Shown piece after piece: positions 20,635 through 29,036 of a DNA stretch of 64,000 bases (position 1 is the first letter of the stretch; each line of letters begins with the position of its first letter). The notes beneath the pieces are model-generated. The model did no database searches. It saw nothing but the letters and a program-made list of their open reading frames with translations, and had not been told where the DNA came from. The position numbers were made by a program, and so were the translations under genes. This DNA is from an uncultured Algibacter sp. GTDB lineage: Bacteria > Bacteroidota > Bacteroidia > Flavobacteriales > Flavobacteriaceae. Location: assembly GCA_947499935.1 (NCBI GenBank), contig CANMQH010000006.1:124001-188000 (forward strand), given 5' to 3'.

Positions 20635-20693
20635 AAACTTTAAACTTTTTTAGTCTATTTTAACATAAAATAAACCTTCAAATTTTCAGCGTG

Positions 20694-20724
20694 CAAAATT
20701 AAGCCTTTTTATAAAAACTTCAAA
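20694..20724 (-). promoter_or_regulatory. Bacteroidota-type promoter (-33 and -7) for the lysozyme-like gene
   Basis: On the plus strand CAAAATTA (20694-20701) and CAAA (20721-20724) are separated by 19 bases. On the minus strand this reads TTTG-N19-TAATTTTG, matching both consensus elements at the expected spacing, 60 bases before the start codon at 20634. It is the best full promoter match I found in the window. Confidence 0.6.
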
Positions 20725-20746
20725 ATTATTCGTTGATGTGCAATTT

Positions 20747-21655
20747 TTAGTTGTAGAATGGATGAAATACACTTCCGTTTTTACTAATTTCGAGAGCTGG
20801 AAATGGTATTTTCAACATGTTAAATACATCGAAAATCGTTCTTAAAAACCTTGAGTTCGTTTTAATAGCACTAAGATTTAAATCTAAGCTTAAATAATAT
20901 TGTCTATAACGCTGATCTCTCGTTAGTGACTGATTATCAAAACCTTTGTTTCCTGTAAGCATTCCATCACCTCCATATCCAACAGCAACATTTAACCATT
21001 TTGGGATTTTACTATCCTTAAAAAAGGCATGTAAATTAATGCTAAGCCAATAGGTTTGTCCGTTGTAATCCTTTAGGACTTGTTCTATATACGATTCGCC
21101 AAGCTTATCTGGCCTTTGTCTTGCATATTTTGTTTGATGAAAAGAATATTTTAGGGCTATACGTTGCTCTTTCCAAAGTAATTCTTGTCCAACATACAAG
21201 CCAGTACCTGCGCCGTTAGCCAAAATATCGCCCCAAGAAAAACCCCAGGCTTTAGAATACCCATCAAGAACTTCTATGGTTGTTAAGAAGCCAAAACCTA
21301 AAGTAGCACCATATATTAATTGGTCTTTTTTACTAACCCCACTCCAATTTAATAATTGTGCGCCATGCTTTCCTAATTGATATGATGAAAATACATGGCC
21401 TAACTTATCCATTTGTAACCACTCATTATTATCATTTATGGTTTGGAATTTAGAACGCTCAAAATCAGCATACCATAATTGGTTTAATCCAATGAGTGCT
21501 ACACTAGCTAAAGCGCCTTCTGTTATAGCAACGGCATTTCTTCTGGGTTTATTTAACGTATCACTTGGTGTTAAAAACAATGCTGTTTTAGATTGTGCTA
21601 ACGACAACGTGGGGATAAAAACTAAGAGTATAATATGTTTAAGTAGTACACGCAC
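20747..21655 (-). CDS. DUF2279 family periplasmic or outer membrane protein
   Basis: Protein of 302 residues with a signal peptide (MRVLLKHIILLVFIPTLSLAQ). The conserved DUF2279 block follows: WLQMDKLGHVFSSYQLGK and GFSWGDILANGAGTGLYVGQELLW, repeated amphipathic/hydrophobic segments with a His-containing motif. Its function is not established. The start overlaps the end of mltG by one base, so the two genes are coupled, suggesting a role at the envelope. Confidence 0.78.
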   Translation of the reverse strand: MRVLLKHIILLVFIPTLSLAQSKTALFLTPSDTLNKPRRNAVAITEGALASVALIGLNQLWYADFERSKFQTINDNNEWLQMDKLGHVFSSYQLGKHGAQLLNWSGVSKKDQLIYGATLGFGFLTTIEVLDGYSKAWGFSWGDILANGAGTGLYVGQELLWKEQRIALKYSFHQTKYARQRPDKLGESYIEQVLKDYNGQTYWLSINLHAFFKDSKIPKWLNVAVGYGGDGMLTGNKGFDNQSLTRDQRYRQYYLSLDLNLSAIKTNSRFLRTIFDVFNMLKIPFPALEISKNGSVFHPFYN

Positions 21656-22698
21656 TATCTATTAATGCCTTGAGATGATAAATAATGTTGATACTCCCGT
21701 GCATTTATATTATGCTGAGTCAATGTTTTAGCAAATTTATGAAACCCTAAACGTTTTGCATTTGCTGCAAAATATAAATAGCTATGCTTTTCGTAATTAA
21801 GTACTGCATCAATGGCTGAAATGTCGGGCATAGCAATGAGACCTGGTGGTAAACCTAAATTCATATACGTATTGTATGGAGAATCTATTGTTTTATGTAC
21901 ATTTAAAACCCGCTTAATAATGGTGTTTTTATATTTTGGTAGTTGGTATGCCGCAAACTTTAAAGTAGGATCAGCTTGTAATGGCATACCTATTCGTATT
22001 CTATTTAAATAAACTCCAGCGATACGTGGTTGTTCACTAGCTTGTTTAGATTCTTCATGCACAATAGATGCTAAAGCTATAACTTGATTTTGGTCTAAAT
22101 TAATAGTTTTGGCCTTTTTAAGTCGCTCTGCGGTCCAAAAACGTTTATATTCTTCAAGCATTCTTGCCCTAAAATCCTCAGCAGATAAATTCCAATATAA
22201 GTTATAACTATTAGGTATATACATGCCTAAAGCTGTAGCTTTATTAAAACCATGTTTTAATAAAAACGAATCGTCTTTCATAGCTTCTAGCAAGGCTATA
22301 CTATCGGCTTCAATCTCTTTTGAAATCCTACCAGCCAATTTCTCTAATGTAGGTTGATTATTAAAAGACACTTTAATAGCCATATTACCAATTCTTATAG
22401 AATTAATAATATCGTTATTGCTCATCCCCTTCTTTATGGCATACCTACCTGCTTTTATATTGCTAACATATTTTTTTTGTTCTGCTACATCATCAAAAGA
22501 TTCTATATCTTCTAACAACGGTTCTAGCTGTTCTCTAACATCTTTATAACTTGCGTTTGAAGGAATGTAAACATAGGCCTTATCATTATTAAAAGCCGTA
22601 TTAGGTTTTAACATCGCTTTATAAACAAAGTTTGCAAAAAATGCGGCTACCACTAAGCCGATAACTACAATAGCAAGAAGAATTTTTTTTATATACAT
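21655..22698 (-). CDS. mltG: Endolytic murein transglycosylase MltG
   Basis: Cuts nascent glycan strands and sets their length. It has 347 residues with one N-terminal membrane segment (residues 5-27), a LysM-like linker and the YceG catalytic domain. The catalytic Glu is in SIVHEESKQ at about residue 215, followed by IAGVYLNRI and MPLQADPTLKFA, all hallmark blocks. It lies between the acetyltransferase (one-base gap) and the DUF2279 gene (one-base overlap) in the dapF block; dapF makes meso-diaminopimelate for the same wall. Confidence 0.93.
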   Translation of the reverse strand: MYIKKILLAIVVIGLVVAAFFANFVYKAMLKPNTAFNNDKAYVYIPSNASYKDVREQLEPLLEDIESFDDVAEQKKYVSNIKAGRYAIKKGMSNNDIINSIRIGNMAIKVSFNNQPTLEKLAGRISKEIEADSIALLEAMKDDSFLLKHGFNKATALGMYIPNSYNLYWNLSAEDFRARMLEEYKRFWTAERLKKAKTINLDQNQVIALASIVHEESKQASEQPRIAGVYLNRIRIGMPLQADPTLKFAAYQLPKYKNTIIKRVLNVHKTIDSPYNTYMNLGLPPGLIAMPDISAIDAVLNYEKHSYLYFAANAKRLGFHKFAKTLTQHNINAREYQHYLSSQGINR

Positions 22699-23223
22699 TT
22701 AATTATTTATAAGCTGAAACACATATTCGTTTTTATAAGAACCATTAACAAGATTCCAATCTTTTTTAAGCCCTATGGGTTTAAATCCGTAATTTTTAAA
22801 AAGTGATATACTAACGCTATTATCTTCCGATATATTACAATATAACTGGTGTAAACCTAAATGAGAAAACGCATAATCAATTAATAACTGTAAAGCTTCC
22901 TTACCATAACCTTGTAATCTATGATCTGTTTCTTTTACCAAAATGCCTACGCCAGCTCTTTTATTTTTAAAATCGAAATCAAATAAATCTATCATACCAA
23001 GCGCTACTTGATTGTAATTAGAAATAACCAAACGCAATTGTTTGGCTTCATAAATATCTTTGTGCGCGTTCTCTAAATATTGTTTTATTAAAAACTTAGA
23101 ATACGGTGTTTGGGTATTGCTTATTTCCCAAATAGATTCGTCGTTTTCAATAGTGTGAACAAATTCTAAATCTTCTGGCTCTAATGCTCTTAGATATATA
23201 TGTTCGCCTTTTAAAGTTATCAT
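22699..23223 (-). CDS. GNAT acetyltransferase, RimJ/RimL type
   Basis: Protein of 174 residues. The N-terminus ITLKGEHIYLRALEPEDLEFVH and the block VGILVKETDHRLQGYGKEALQLLI with SISLFKNYGFK are typical of the RimJ/RimL subgroup that acetylates protein N-termini or small molecules. It overlaps dapF by 4 bases and touches mltG. Substrate unknown. Confidence 0.85.
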   Translation of the reverse strand: MITLKGEHIYLRALEPEDLEFVHTIENDESIWEISNTQTPYSKFLIKQYLENAHKDIYEAKQLRLVISNYNQVALGMIDLFDFDFKNKRAGVGILVKETDHRLQGYGKEALQLLIDYAFSHLGLHQLYCNISEDNSVSISLFKNYGFKPIGLKKDWNLVNGSYKNEYVFQLINN

Positions 23224-23996
23224 ATCTTACCTTCAAAAACATATGTTGCGGGCCCTATGAGCCAAATGTTTTTATAAACATTATTATCGACATCAAAACT
23301 GACTTGTAACTTGCCACCTTCTACCTGTAACATAACATGGTTTTTCTTTGTTTCGCCTGTATTATGCATTGCTACTGCCACGGCTGTAACACCTGTACCG
23401 CATGACAAGGTTTCATCTTCTACACCACGCTCGTAAGTACGTACTCTAAAGGTATCGTCTGTAAGCTTTTTTACGAAATTAACATTAGTTCCTTCGTTAT
23501 TATAAGGTACGCCATAACGTATTTTTGCACCCTTATTTTTTATATCAAAATATTCTATTTGATCTTCATGTTGAACATGATGCGGAGACCCTGTATTTAA
23601 AAACATATGACTATCATGATTTTCTACCGTATCAACATCTTGCATTTGCAATTTTATAATATCGTTAGACTCTATTGTAGCATGATGAATACCATCAACG
23701 GCTTCAAAAACAGCTTTGGTACTAACAATACCTAATTGTTTAGCAAAAGCAACCAAGCAACGGCCACCATTACCACACATGGTACTCTCATTACCATCAG
23801 CATTATAATACACCATTTTAAAATCTAATTCCAGATGATTTTCTAATAAAATAAGACCATCTGCGCCTACACCAAAACGTCTGTCACATAAAAATGCTAT
23901 ACGTTTGGTATCTTTTTTGTTGAAGGAAAGTTGACGATTATCAATCATCACAAAATCGTTTCCTGTGCCTTGGTATTTGTAAAAAGTTTGTTGCAT
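23220..23996 (-). CDS. dapF: Diaminopimelate epimerase
   Basis: Converts LL- to meso-diaminopimelate for lysine and peptidoglycan. It has 258 residues. The two catalytic cysteines are in MCGNGGRC (Cys74) and LSCGTGVTA (Cys199), and the N-terminus FYKYQGTGNDFVMID is characteristic. It is the first gene of the dapF-GNAT-mltG-DUF2279 transcript. CAAAGATA at 24005-24012 could be a -7 box very close to the start codon, implying a very short leader. Confidence 0.96.
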   Translation of the reverse strand: MQQTFYKYQGTGNDFVMIDNRQLSFNKKDTKRIAFLCDRRFGVGADGLILLENHLELDFKMVYYNADGNESTMCGNGGRCLVAFAKQLGIVSTKAVFEAVDGIHHATIESNDIIKLQMQDVDTVENHDSHMFLNTGSPHHVQHEDQIEYFDIKNKGAKIRYGVPYNNEGTNVNFVKKLTDDTFRVRTYERGVEDETLSCGTGVTAVAVAMHNTGETKKNHVMLQVEGGKLQVSFDVDNNVYKNIWLIGPATYVFEGKI

Positions 23997-24250
23997 AATA
24001 AAAACAAAGATAAAGAAGTGATTTAAACTTTTTAAGGCTTACTCATAATTTTGATTTGTAAGTGTCTCTCATAATAATTAAGGATTTAAAAATCAACTAA
24101 TTTGATAGCTATAAATATCAATAATTTATGTTTTACAAAATTGATAAACGAAGTGTTTTTTGTTTTAATTGAAGTTTTAACTTATAAAAAAATTCAGCTA
24201 CATTTGTTTGATATTGAATATGAAATATTGAAGTAATTTTTATTTATAAA

Positions 24251-24737
24251 ATGAATAAGCACCTTTAAATCAAATTTTTGAAAAAAAATTTATACAATAA
24301 TCTAACAACCAAAAAAGTCAATTTTTTTTGAATCCAACAACTTTTCAATAAAATTTAGACGAAACTGGAGACAACTAAGAAAAATTAGAAATAAAAACGT
24401 TGCAGATTTTATTAATCTAAAAAATGATATCGGAATTTTACAAATAAGTTCATTCCATCATTCTGATAAAAATTACGTCTTTAACCTAAACAAATCGACA
24501 TTAGACATAGAACAAAACGGGTATAAAGCTGAAATTAAAAATATTTCTGAATATCAATCTGCATTTTATGCTCTAAATTATATAAACGAAAAATTATATC
24601 AATTTCGTTTTGAAATTAGTTACAAAAATAAACGACTATTCATTACCCTCACTTTTGATAATATTAACGAAAGAGTAATTGAGGAAAATTATAATGAAAT
24701 AGTTAAAATATTAAACACTATAAAATTCAAAGAATAA
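24251..24737 (+). pseudogene. Decayed small gene, family not identified
   Basis: A frame without an ATG is open from 24306 to the stop at 24735-24737. It encodes a protein-like sequence of about 140 residues including ESNNFSIKFRRNW, KNDIGILQISSF and INERVIEENYNEIVKIL, with normal coding composition. An upstream ATG at 24251 lies in a different frame, meets a stop (24266-24268) after five codons, then reads up to the T8 run at 24322-24329; one T fewer there would join the two frames. So two lesions (nonsense and +1 frameshift) separate the ATG from the body. The pattern FSI...W ... G.LQISS recalls small Bacteroidota proteins of DUF3805 type, but this is a weak impression. A non-ATG start for an intact gene is the alternative. 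Confidence 0.5.
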
Positions 24738-24958
24738 AAAGCCCAATGCAACAAATGCTAAAACCATTTCGTATTTGAAATTACTGTAAAATAAAATGAT
24801 GATTTTTTTCTTTATACGAAATAGAAAAATAAAGCATATCCTTAGTTACGGTTTCTTTTTATGTTGAAGTAGAAAGGGAAAAAGGGCGTTTTATTACGGT
24901 TATTTCAATGCGAAAATGGTATGAAAATAATTACTTAGTTTTTGATAACCAAAAACCC

Positions 24959-25013
24959 AGCGTTAGGGATTGCAGTGTAAAGCCCGACGCCGACCAAAGG
25001 AGGCGTAACGCCC
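24959..25013. repeat. GC-richer interspersed-repeat-like block with hairpin
   Basis: About 55 bases, clearly richer in G and C than the surrounding DNA. They begin with AGCGTTAGGGATTGCAGTG, pass AAAGCCCGACGCC and end in GGCGTAACGCCC. ACGCC (24987-24991) pairs with GGCGT (25002-25006), with an inner CC-AAA-GG. The start-block plus CCCGACGC ... AACGCCC layout resembles interspersed intergenic repeats I recall from flavobacterial genomes. Only one copy was seen in this window. Confidence 0.45.
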
Positions 25014-25120
25014 AAAGAAATATTTAACTCTTTTTTGATTGTTAAATCATCGTTAAAGTTGATTTATTAATTCAATAAATATTTAATTTTAATCGTTAAT
25101 AAAACTTAAACTGAAAAATT

Positions 25121-26530
25121 ATGAAGAAGATTTTAACATTAGTATTGGTTTCAGCATTAGGTGGTGTTTTTACCTTAGGTGCTTATAAACTATTTCTAGA
25201 AAATGACAAACCTGTTGTTGTGGCTTCGGCAGATTCTAAACCTAGTTTTTTACCTACTGCAAATGCTAATTCGTTTTTAAATGCGGCAGAAAATACTGAT
25301 TTTTCTAAAGCAGCAGAAAATACTGTACATGCTGTTGTACACGTAAAAAATGTAACATTAAGTTCTGGACAATATTCTCTACAAGATTTATTTTCTGGTA
25401 GAAGCTCACAGCGCGCTCAATTAGGCACAGGCTCTGGCGTTATTATTAATGCTGATGGTTATATTATTACAAACAACCACGTTATTAAAAATGCACACGA
25501 ACTCTCGGTTACTTTAAACAATAACAAAACATATAAAGCAGAAATTATTGGCACAGATCCAAAAACAGATATTGCATTGCTTAAAATTGAATCTGACGAA
25601 GATTTACCGTATGTAACCTTTGGAGATTCTGATACCACTAAAATTGGAGAATGGGTTTTAGCTGTGGGTAATCCTTTTAATTTAACATCTACCGTTACAG
25701 CTGGTATTATAAGTGCTAAATCTAGAGATTTAACAGGTAACAGTTCGCAATCGTTTTTACAAACCGATGCTGCCGTAAACCCAGGGAACTCTGGTGGTGC
25801 ACTTGTAAACACAGATGGAGAGCTTATTGGCATTAACACAGCCATAACGTCTCAAACAGGGTCTTACGTTGGTTATTCCTTTGCAGTACCTAGTAATATT
25901 GCTCGCAAAGTTATTGAGGATATTATGGAATATGGTAATGTACAAAATGGCGTTTTAGGTATTCGAGGTGGAACTTTAAACACCTCTGTAGCCGAAGAAA
26001 TGGGCGTAAACTACACCGAAGGTGTATTTGTTAGCGAAGTTACCAGAAACTCTGGTGCAGAAAAAGCGGGTATTAAAAGTGGTGATGTTATAAAGAAATT
26101 AGACAATATTGAAATTTCTAAATTTGAAGATTTAAGCGGTTATATTAAAGCTAAACGTCCTAATGATATTATTAATGTAGAAGTTCTTAGAGATAATACG
26201 TTAAAATCATTTATGGTAACGCTGACCAAAACCGAAGTTTTTGCTGTAAACTTTATGAAAATGGAATTACAGGATTTAACCGATACCTTTAAAGAAAAAT
26301 ATGATATTGACTATGGTGTTATGGTTAAAAATACCGAAAATCAATATTTATACACTAATTTAGGTATATCTGAAGGCTATATAATTACAGGAATAAATGA
26401 TATGAAGATAAAAACCATAGATGATATTTCTAAATTAAAGGAGAAATATGATGGTGATATTTCTGAAAACATTAAAAAACTAGAATATATAAACACTAAA
26501 AAAGAAAGAAAAGAGGTTATCTTTAGATAG
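25121..26530 (+). CDS. Periplasmic HtrA/Do-type serine protease
   Basis: Protease and chaperone for misfolded envelope proteins. It has 469 residues with an N-terminal signal or anchor (MKKILTLVLVSALGGVFTLGAY). The trypsin-like triad is His120 (TNNHVIK), Asp150 (PKTDIALLKI) and Ser224 (NPGNSGGAL). A first PDZ domain spans about 270-360 (GVFVSEVTRNSGAEKAGIKSGD) and a second, less typical one is at the C-terminus (about 395-465). It is a single gene followed by a strong terminator. DegP and DegQ cannot be told apart by eye. Confidence 0.93.
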   Translation: MKKILTLVLVSALGGVFTLGAYKLFLENDKPVVVASADSKPSFLPTANANSFLNAAENTDFSKAAENTVHAVVHVKNVTLSSGQYSLQDLFSGRSSQRAQLGTGSGVIINADGYIITNNHVIKNAHELSVTLNNNKTYKAEIIGTDPKTDIALLKIESDEDLPYVTFGDSDTTKIGEWVLAVGNPFNLTSTVTAGIISAKSRDLTGNSSQSFLQTDAAVNPGNSGGALVNTDGELIGINTAITSQTGSYVGYSFAVPSNIARKVIEDIMEYGNVQNGVLGIRGGTLNTSVAEEMGVNYTEGVFVSEVTRNSGAEKAGIKSGDVIKKLDNIEISKFEDLSGYIKAKRPNDIINVEVLRDNTLKSFMVTLTKTEVFAVNFMKMELQDLTDTFKEKYDIDYGVMVKNTENQYLYTNLGISEGYIITGINDMKIKTIDDISKLKEKYDGDISENIKKLEYINTKKERKEVIFR

Positions 26531-26557
26531 TCATTTTTTACTATAAATCCATTAGTA

Positions 26558-26600
26558 AATAAGCCCTTCAAAATCAGAAATTTTGAAGGGCTTATTTTTT
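26558..26600 (+). terminator. Rho-independent terminator after htrA
   Basis: Perfect 17-base stem (26558-26574 with 26580-26596) around the loop CAGAA. The stem includes AAGCCCTTC/GAAGGGCTT and is followed by a T run to 26600. It starts 28 bases after the htrA stop. Confidence 0.9.
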
Positions 26601-26634
26601 ACACAAATACGCTACGAAAACGTTTGAAATATAG

Positions 26635-26642
26635 TATTTTTG
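26635..26642 (+). promoter_or_regulatory. Putative -7 box for the GAPDH gene
   Basis: TATTTTTG matches TAnnTTTG exactly, 37 bases before the GAPDH start codon and downstream of the htrA terminator. No TTTG is found at the ideal -33 spacing. Confidence 0.45.
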
Positions 26643-26679
26643 CCGAAATTTATAAAACATAAACTAAATTATTTAAGTA

Positions 26680-28128
26680 ATGAGTTCTATTCAAACTTAC
26701 GAAAAGGAATTAGCTTTTCAAGCAGACCGACGTAAAGCCACTGTCGAGTTTATTAAAATTATTAGCGACTTATGGTACGATAAATCTATTGAGTTGGTCA
26801 TTTTTAGAAATCAGTTGATTGACAGAAATGTTAGTCAAATTTTAAATCTGCATGAATATGCTGGTAAATTTGTACAAAAACCAATTTCAGTTTTTGATAC
26901 TGTAGAACTTGCCCAAGCTATTAAAGCGTTAGACATCCCTCCTGCTAAACTCGATATTGGTAAACTTACTTACGAATACCATTTAGAAGACAATACCTAC
27001 AGTAACGTTACTGCCTTTGTTGCTAGCCGATTAAAAAACGCTAGTAAAAATGCTAGTATTAAACCTAAAGATGTTGTACTCTATGGTTTTGGTAGAATAG
27101 GTAGGCTTGTAGCTCGAGAACTCATGGTACGTACAGGAAAAGGAAGCCAGTTACGCTTAAGAGCCATTGTTACTAGAGGTGTTATTGATGCTAAAATATT
27201 AGAAAAACGAGCCTCTTTATTACGTAATGATTCTGTACATGGAGATTTCCCTGGTACTGTTTCTGTAGACGCGAAGCAAAAAGCCTTGATTATAAATGGT
27301 ACGACTGTAAATATTATATCTGCCAATGCCCCCGAAGATATTGATTATACAACCTTTAACATCAATAATGCTTTAATTATTGATAATACGGGTGCTTTTA
27401 GAAATGAAGAAGCCTTAAAACGACACTTAAAATCTAAAGGCGCCGATAAAGTACTGTTAACAGCTCCTGCGCAAGGCATTCCTAATATTGTTTATGGTGT
27501 AAACCACAATGAAAATAACCCAGACAAAGTTTCTGTTTTTTCTGCAGCATCATGTACAACTAATGCTATTACGCCTGTATTAAAAGCCATTGAAGATTCT
27601 TTTGGTATTAAAACTGGCCATTTAGAAACCATACATGCCTACACCAACGATCAAAATTTAGTAGATAATTTCCATAGTAAATACCGCCGTGGTAGAGCAG
27701 CTGGTTTAAATATGGTTATTACAGAAACTGGCGCAGGCAAAGCAGTCTCTAAAGCATTACCTAGTTTAGAAGGCAAACTAACCTCTAACGCTATTAGAGT
27801 TCCTGTCCCCAATGGTTCTTTAGCTATTCTAAACTTAGAACTAAAAAATAAGACCTCACTTTCTGGAGTAAATACTGTTTTAAAAAAATATGCTTTAGAA
27901 GGTGATTTGGTAGAGCAAATAAAATACGAACTTAGTGATGAGTTGGTTTCTAGCGATATTGTTGGGAGTTCTGCGCCTTCTATTTACGATAGTAAAGCAA
28001 CTATTATACGCAAAGACGGCAAAAATATTATCCTATATATTTGGTATGATAATGAATATGGATATAGTCACCAAGTTATAAGGCTTGCCAAATATATAGC
28101 CAAAGTTAGACGGTTTACATATTACTAG
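26680..28128 (+). CDS. Glyceraldehyde-3-phosphate dehydrogenase, long form
   Basis: Oxidises glyceraldehyde 3-phosphate in glycolysis, or runs in reverse. It has 482 residues, about 130-150 more than classical GAPDH. The extra N-terminal part (1-130) is helical and lacks a signal peptide. The Rossmann motif is YGFGRIGRL at about 135-143 and the catalytic Cys292 is in SAASCTTNAITPV; the end WYDNEYGYSHQV is conserved. Long GAPDHs of this kind occur in Bacteroidota alongside a normal-length copy. The extension may set cofactor preference or assembly; that is not visible here. It has its own terminator. Confidence 0.93.
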   Translation: MSSIQTYEKELAFQADRRKATVEFIKIISDLWYDKSIELVIFRNQLIDRNVSQILNLHEYAGKFVQKPISVFDTVELAQAIKALDIPPAKLDIGKLTYEYHLEDNTYSNVTAFVASRLKNASKNASIKPKDVVLYGFGRIGRLVARELMVRTGKGSQLRLRAIVTRGVIDAKILEKRASLLRNDSVHGDFPGTVSVDAKQKALIINGTTVNIISANAPEDIDYTTFNINNALIIDNTGAFRNEEALKRHLKSKGADKVLLTAPAQGIPNIVYGVNHNENNPDKVSVFSAASCTTNAITPVLKAIEDSFGIKTGHLETIHAYTNDQNLVDNFHSKYRRGRAAGLNMVITETGAGKAVSKALPSLEGKLTSNAIRVPVPNGSLAILNLELKNKTSLSGVNTVLKKYALEGDLVEQIKYELSDELVSSDIVGSSAPSIYDSKATIIRKDGKNIILYIWYDNEYGYSHQVIRLAKYIAKVRRFTYY

Positions 28129-28168
28129 TAATTATCATCTAAATTAAAATAACCTTCGTATATAAATT

Positions 28169-28192
28169 AGCCTCATAAATATGGGGCTTTTT
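28169..28192 (+). terminator. Terminator after the GAPDH gene
   Basis: AGCCTCAT (28169-28176) pairs with ATGGGGCT (28181-28188) with one T-G wobble around the loop AAAT, followed by T residues. It lies 41 bases after the stop. Confidence 0.65.
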
Positions 28193-28262
28193 AATTACAT
28201 GTAAACCATATTTTTTATAACTTCGTGACCTTATTACAATCAATGAAAACCCCTCAAAAAAA

Positions 28263-28871
28263 ATGAATTCTATAAAATATCTATTTTTTTTAGTATTTAC
28301 AATTTCATGTATATCTCCTGCATTATCTCAAATTAAAGAAGAGAATGATAAACTATCTTTAAATAGTGGTACTATAGACAATCAATTTGAATTTGTAATT
28401 AGACGCTCTGGTAGTTGGCAAGAATATAAAACCGTTAAAAAAACATGGTTATATACTTTAAAATCTCACACACTAGATTCTTTAAAAGCTGTTCATAAAA
28501 ATTTAGTTGAAACGCAGACCGTCGTTAAAACACAAGCTAAAGAAATTGAAAATTTAAAAGCAAACCTATCTAACACTCAAGGTGACTTAGATAAAACCAA
28601 TACCGAAAAAAACAACATGACATTGTTTGGTATGTTAATGAGTAAAACAAACTATAATGTACTTATGTGGTCTATTATTGGTGGTTTATTAGGCTTGCTC
28701 CTTTTCTTTATTTACAAGTTTAAAAACAGTAATTCTATAACTCGTGATGCAAAAAAAGCACTTGAAGAAACTGAAGAAGAATTTGACGAGCATCGTAAAA
28801 CAGCTCTAGAGCGTGAACAAAAAGTAAGAAGACAACTGCAAGATGAAATAAATAAGCACAAGAACGCTTAA
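28263..28871 (+). CDS. Coiled-coil single-pass membrane protein, function unknown
   Basis: Protein of 202 residues with a signal peptide (about 1-22, ending in PALSQ), a periplasmic stretch containing FVIRRSGSWQEYKTVKK, a coiled coil (about 80-120, heptads with ETQTVVKTQAKEIENLKANL), one membrane helix (about 131-151) and a second charged cytoplasmic coiled coil rich in Glu, Lys and Arg. Similar flavobacterial proteins are sometimes mislabelled as tRNA methyltransferases; nothing of that fold is seen here. It sits alone between two terminators. It may be a structural or tethering protein. Confidence 0.7.
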   Translation: MNSIKYLFFLVFTISCISPALSQIKEENDKLSLNSGTIDNQFEFVIRRSGSWQEYKTVKKTWLYTLKSHTLDSLKAVHKNLVETQTVVKTQAKEIENLKANLSNTQGDLDKTNTEKNNMTLFGMLMSKTNYNVLMWSIIGGLLGLLLFFIYKFKNSNSITRDAKKALEETEEEFDEHRKTALEREQKVRRQLQDEINKHKNA

Positions 28872-28889
28872 AAAGATATTTTCGATTTA

Positions 28890-28930
28890 AAAAAATCCGT
28901 AATCAATATTTTTTTGATTACGGATTTTTT
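28890..28930. terminator. Bidirectional terminator between convergent genes
   Basis: Perfect 17-base stem (28890-28906 with 28914-28930; core TCCGTAATCAA) with a 7-base loop. An A run on one side and a T run on the other let it serve both the coiled-coil gene and the convergent type IX cargo gene. Confidence 0.85.
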
Positions 28931-29036
28931 AGCTTTAAGTTTTCTAAAAAAAACGTTCAAAATCATAAGCTTATAAAAACTAAGTCACCCCCCTCTATAA
29001 TCGCTAGACATATAAAGAATAAGTAACAAAAATAAC

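Larger units (their letters stand above)
23997..25120. other. Gene-poor island between dapF and htrA
   Basis: About 1.1 kb without an intact gene of convincing quality. It holds a possible -7 box TACATTTG (24199-24206, plus strand), a broken reading frame (24251-24737), a 9-base inverted repeat ATTTCGTAT/ATACGAAAT (24766-24774 and 24814-24822) and a GC-richer repeat-like block (24959-25013). A 40-codon ATG frame at 24908-25027 runs through that block but looks accidental. The last 100 bases are AT-rich and should hold the htrA promoter, which I could not place. Confidence 0.6.

Noticed and set aside
24766..24822. 9-base inverted repeat as ends of a small mobile element
   Set aside because: Short arms, no target-site duplication and no transposase or terminal motif seen; can arise by chance in AT-rich DNA.
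24908..25027. 40-codon ATG reading frame through the GC-richer repeat
   Set aside because: No recognisable protein features, composition jumps inside the repeat block, no promoter; probably accidental.
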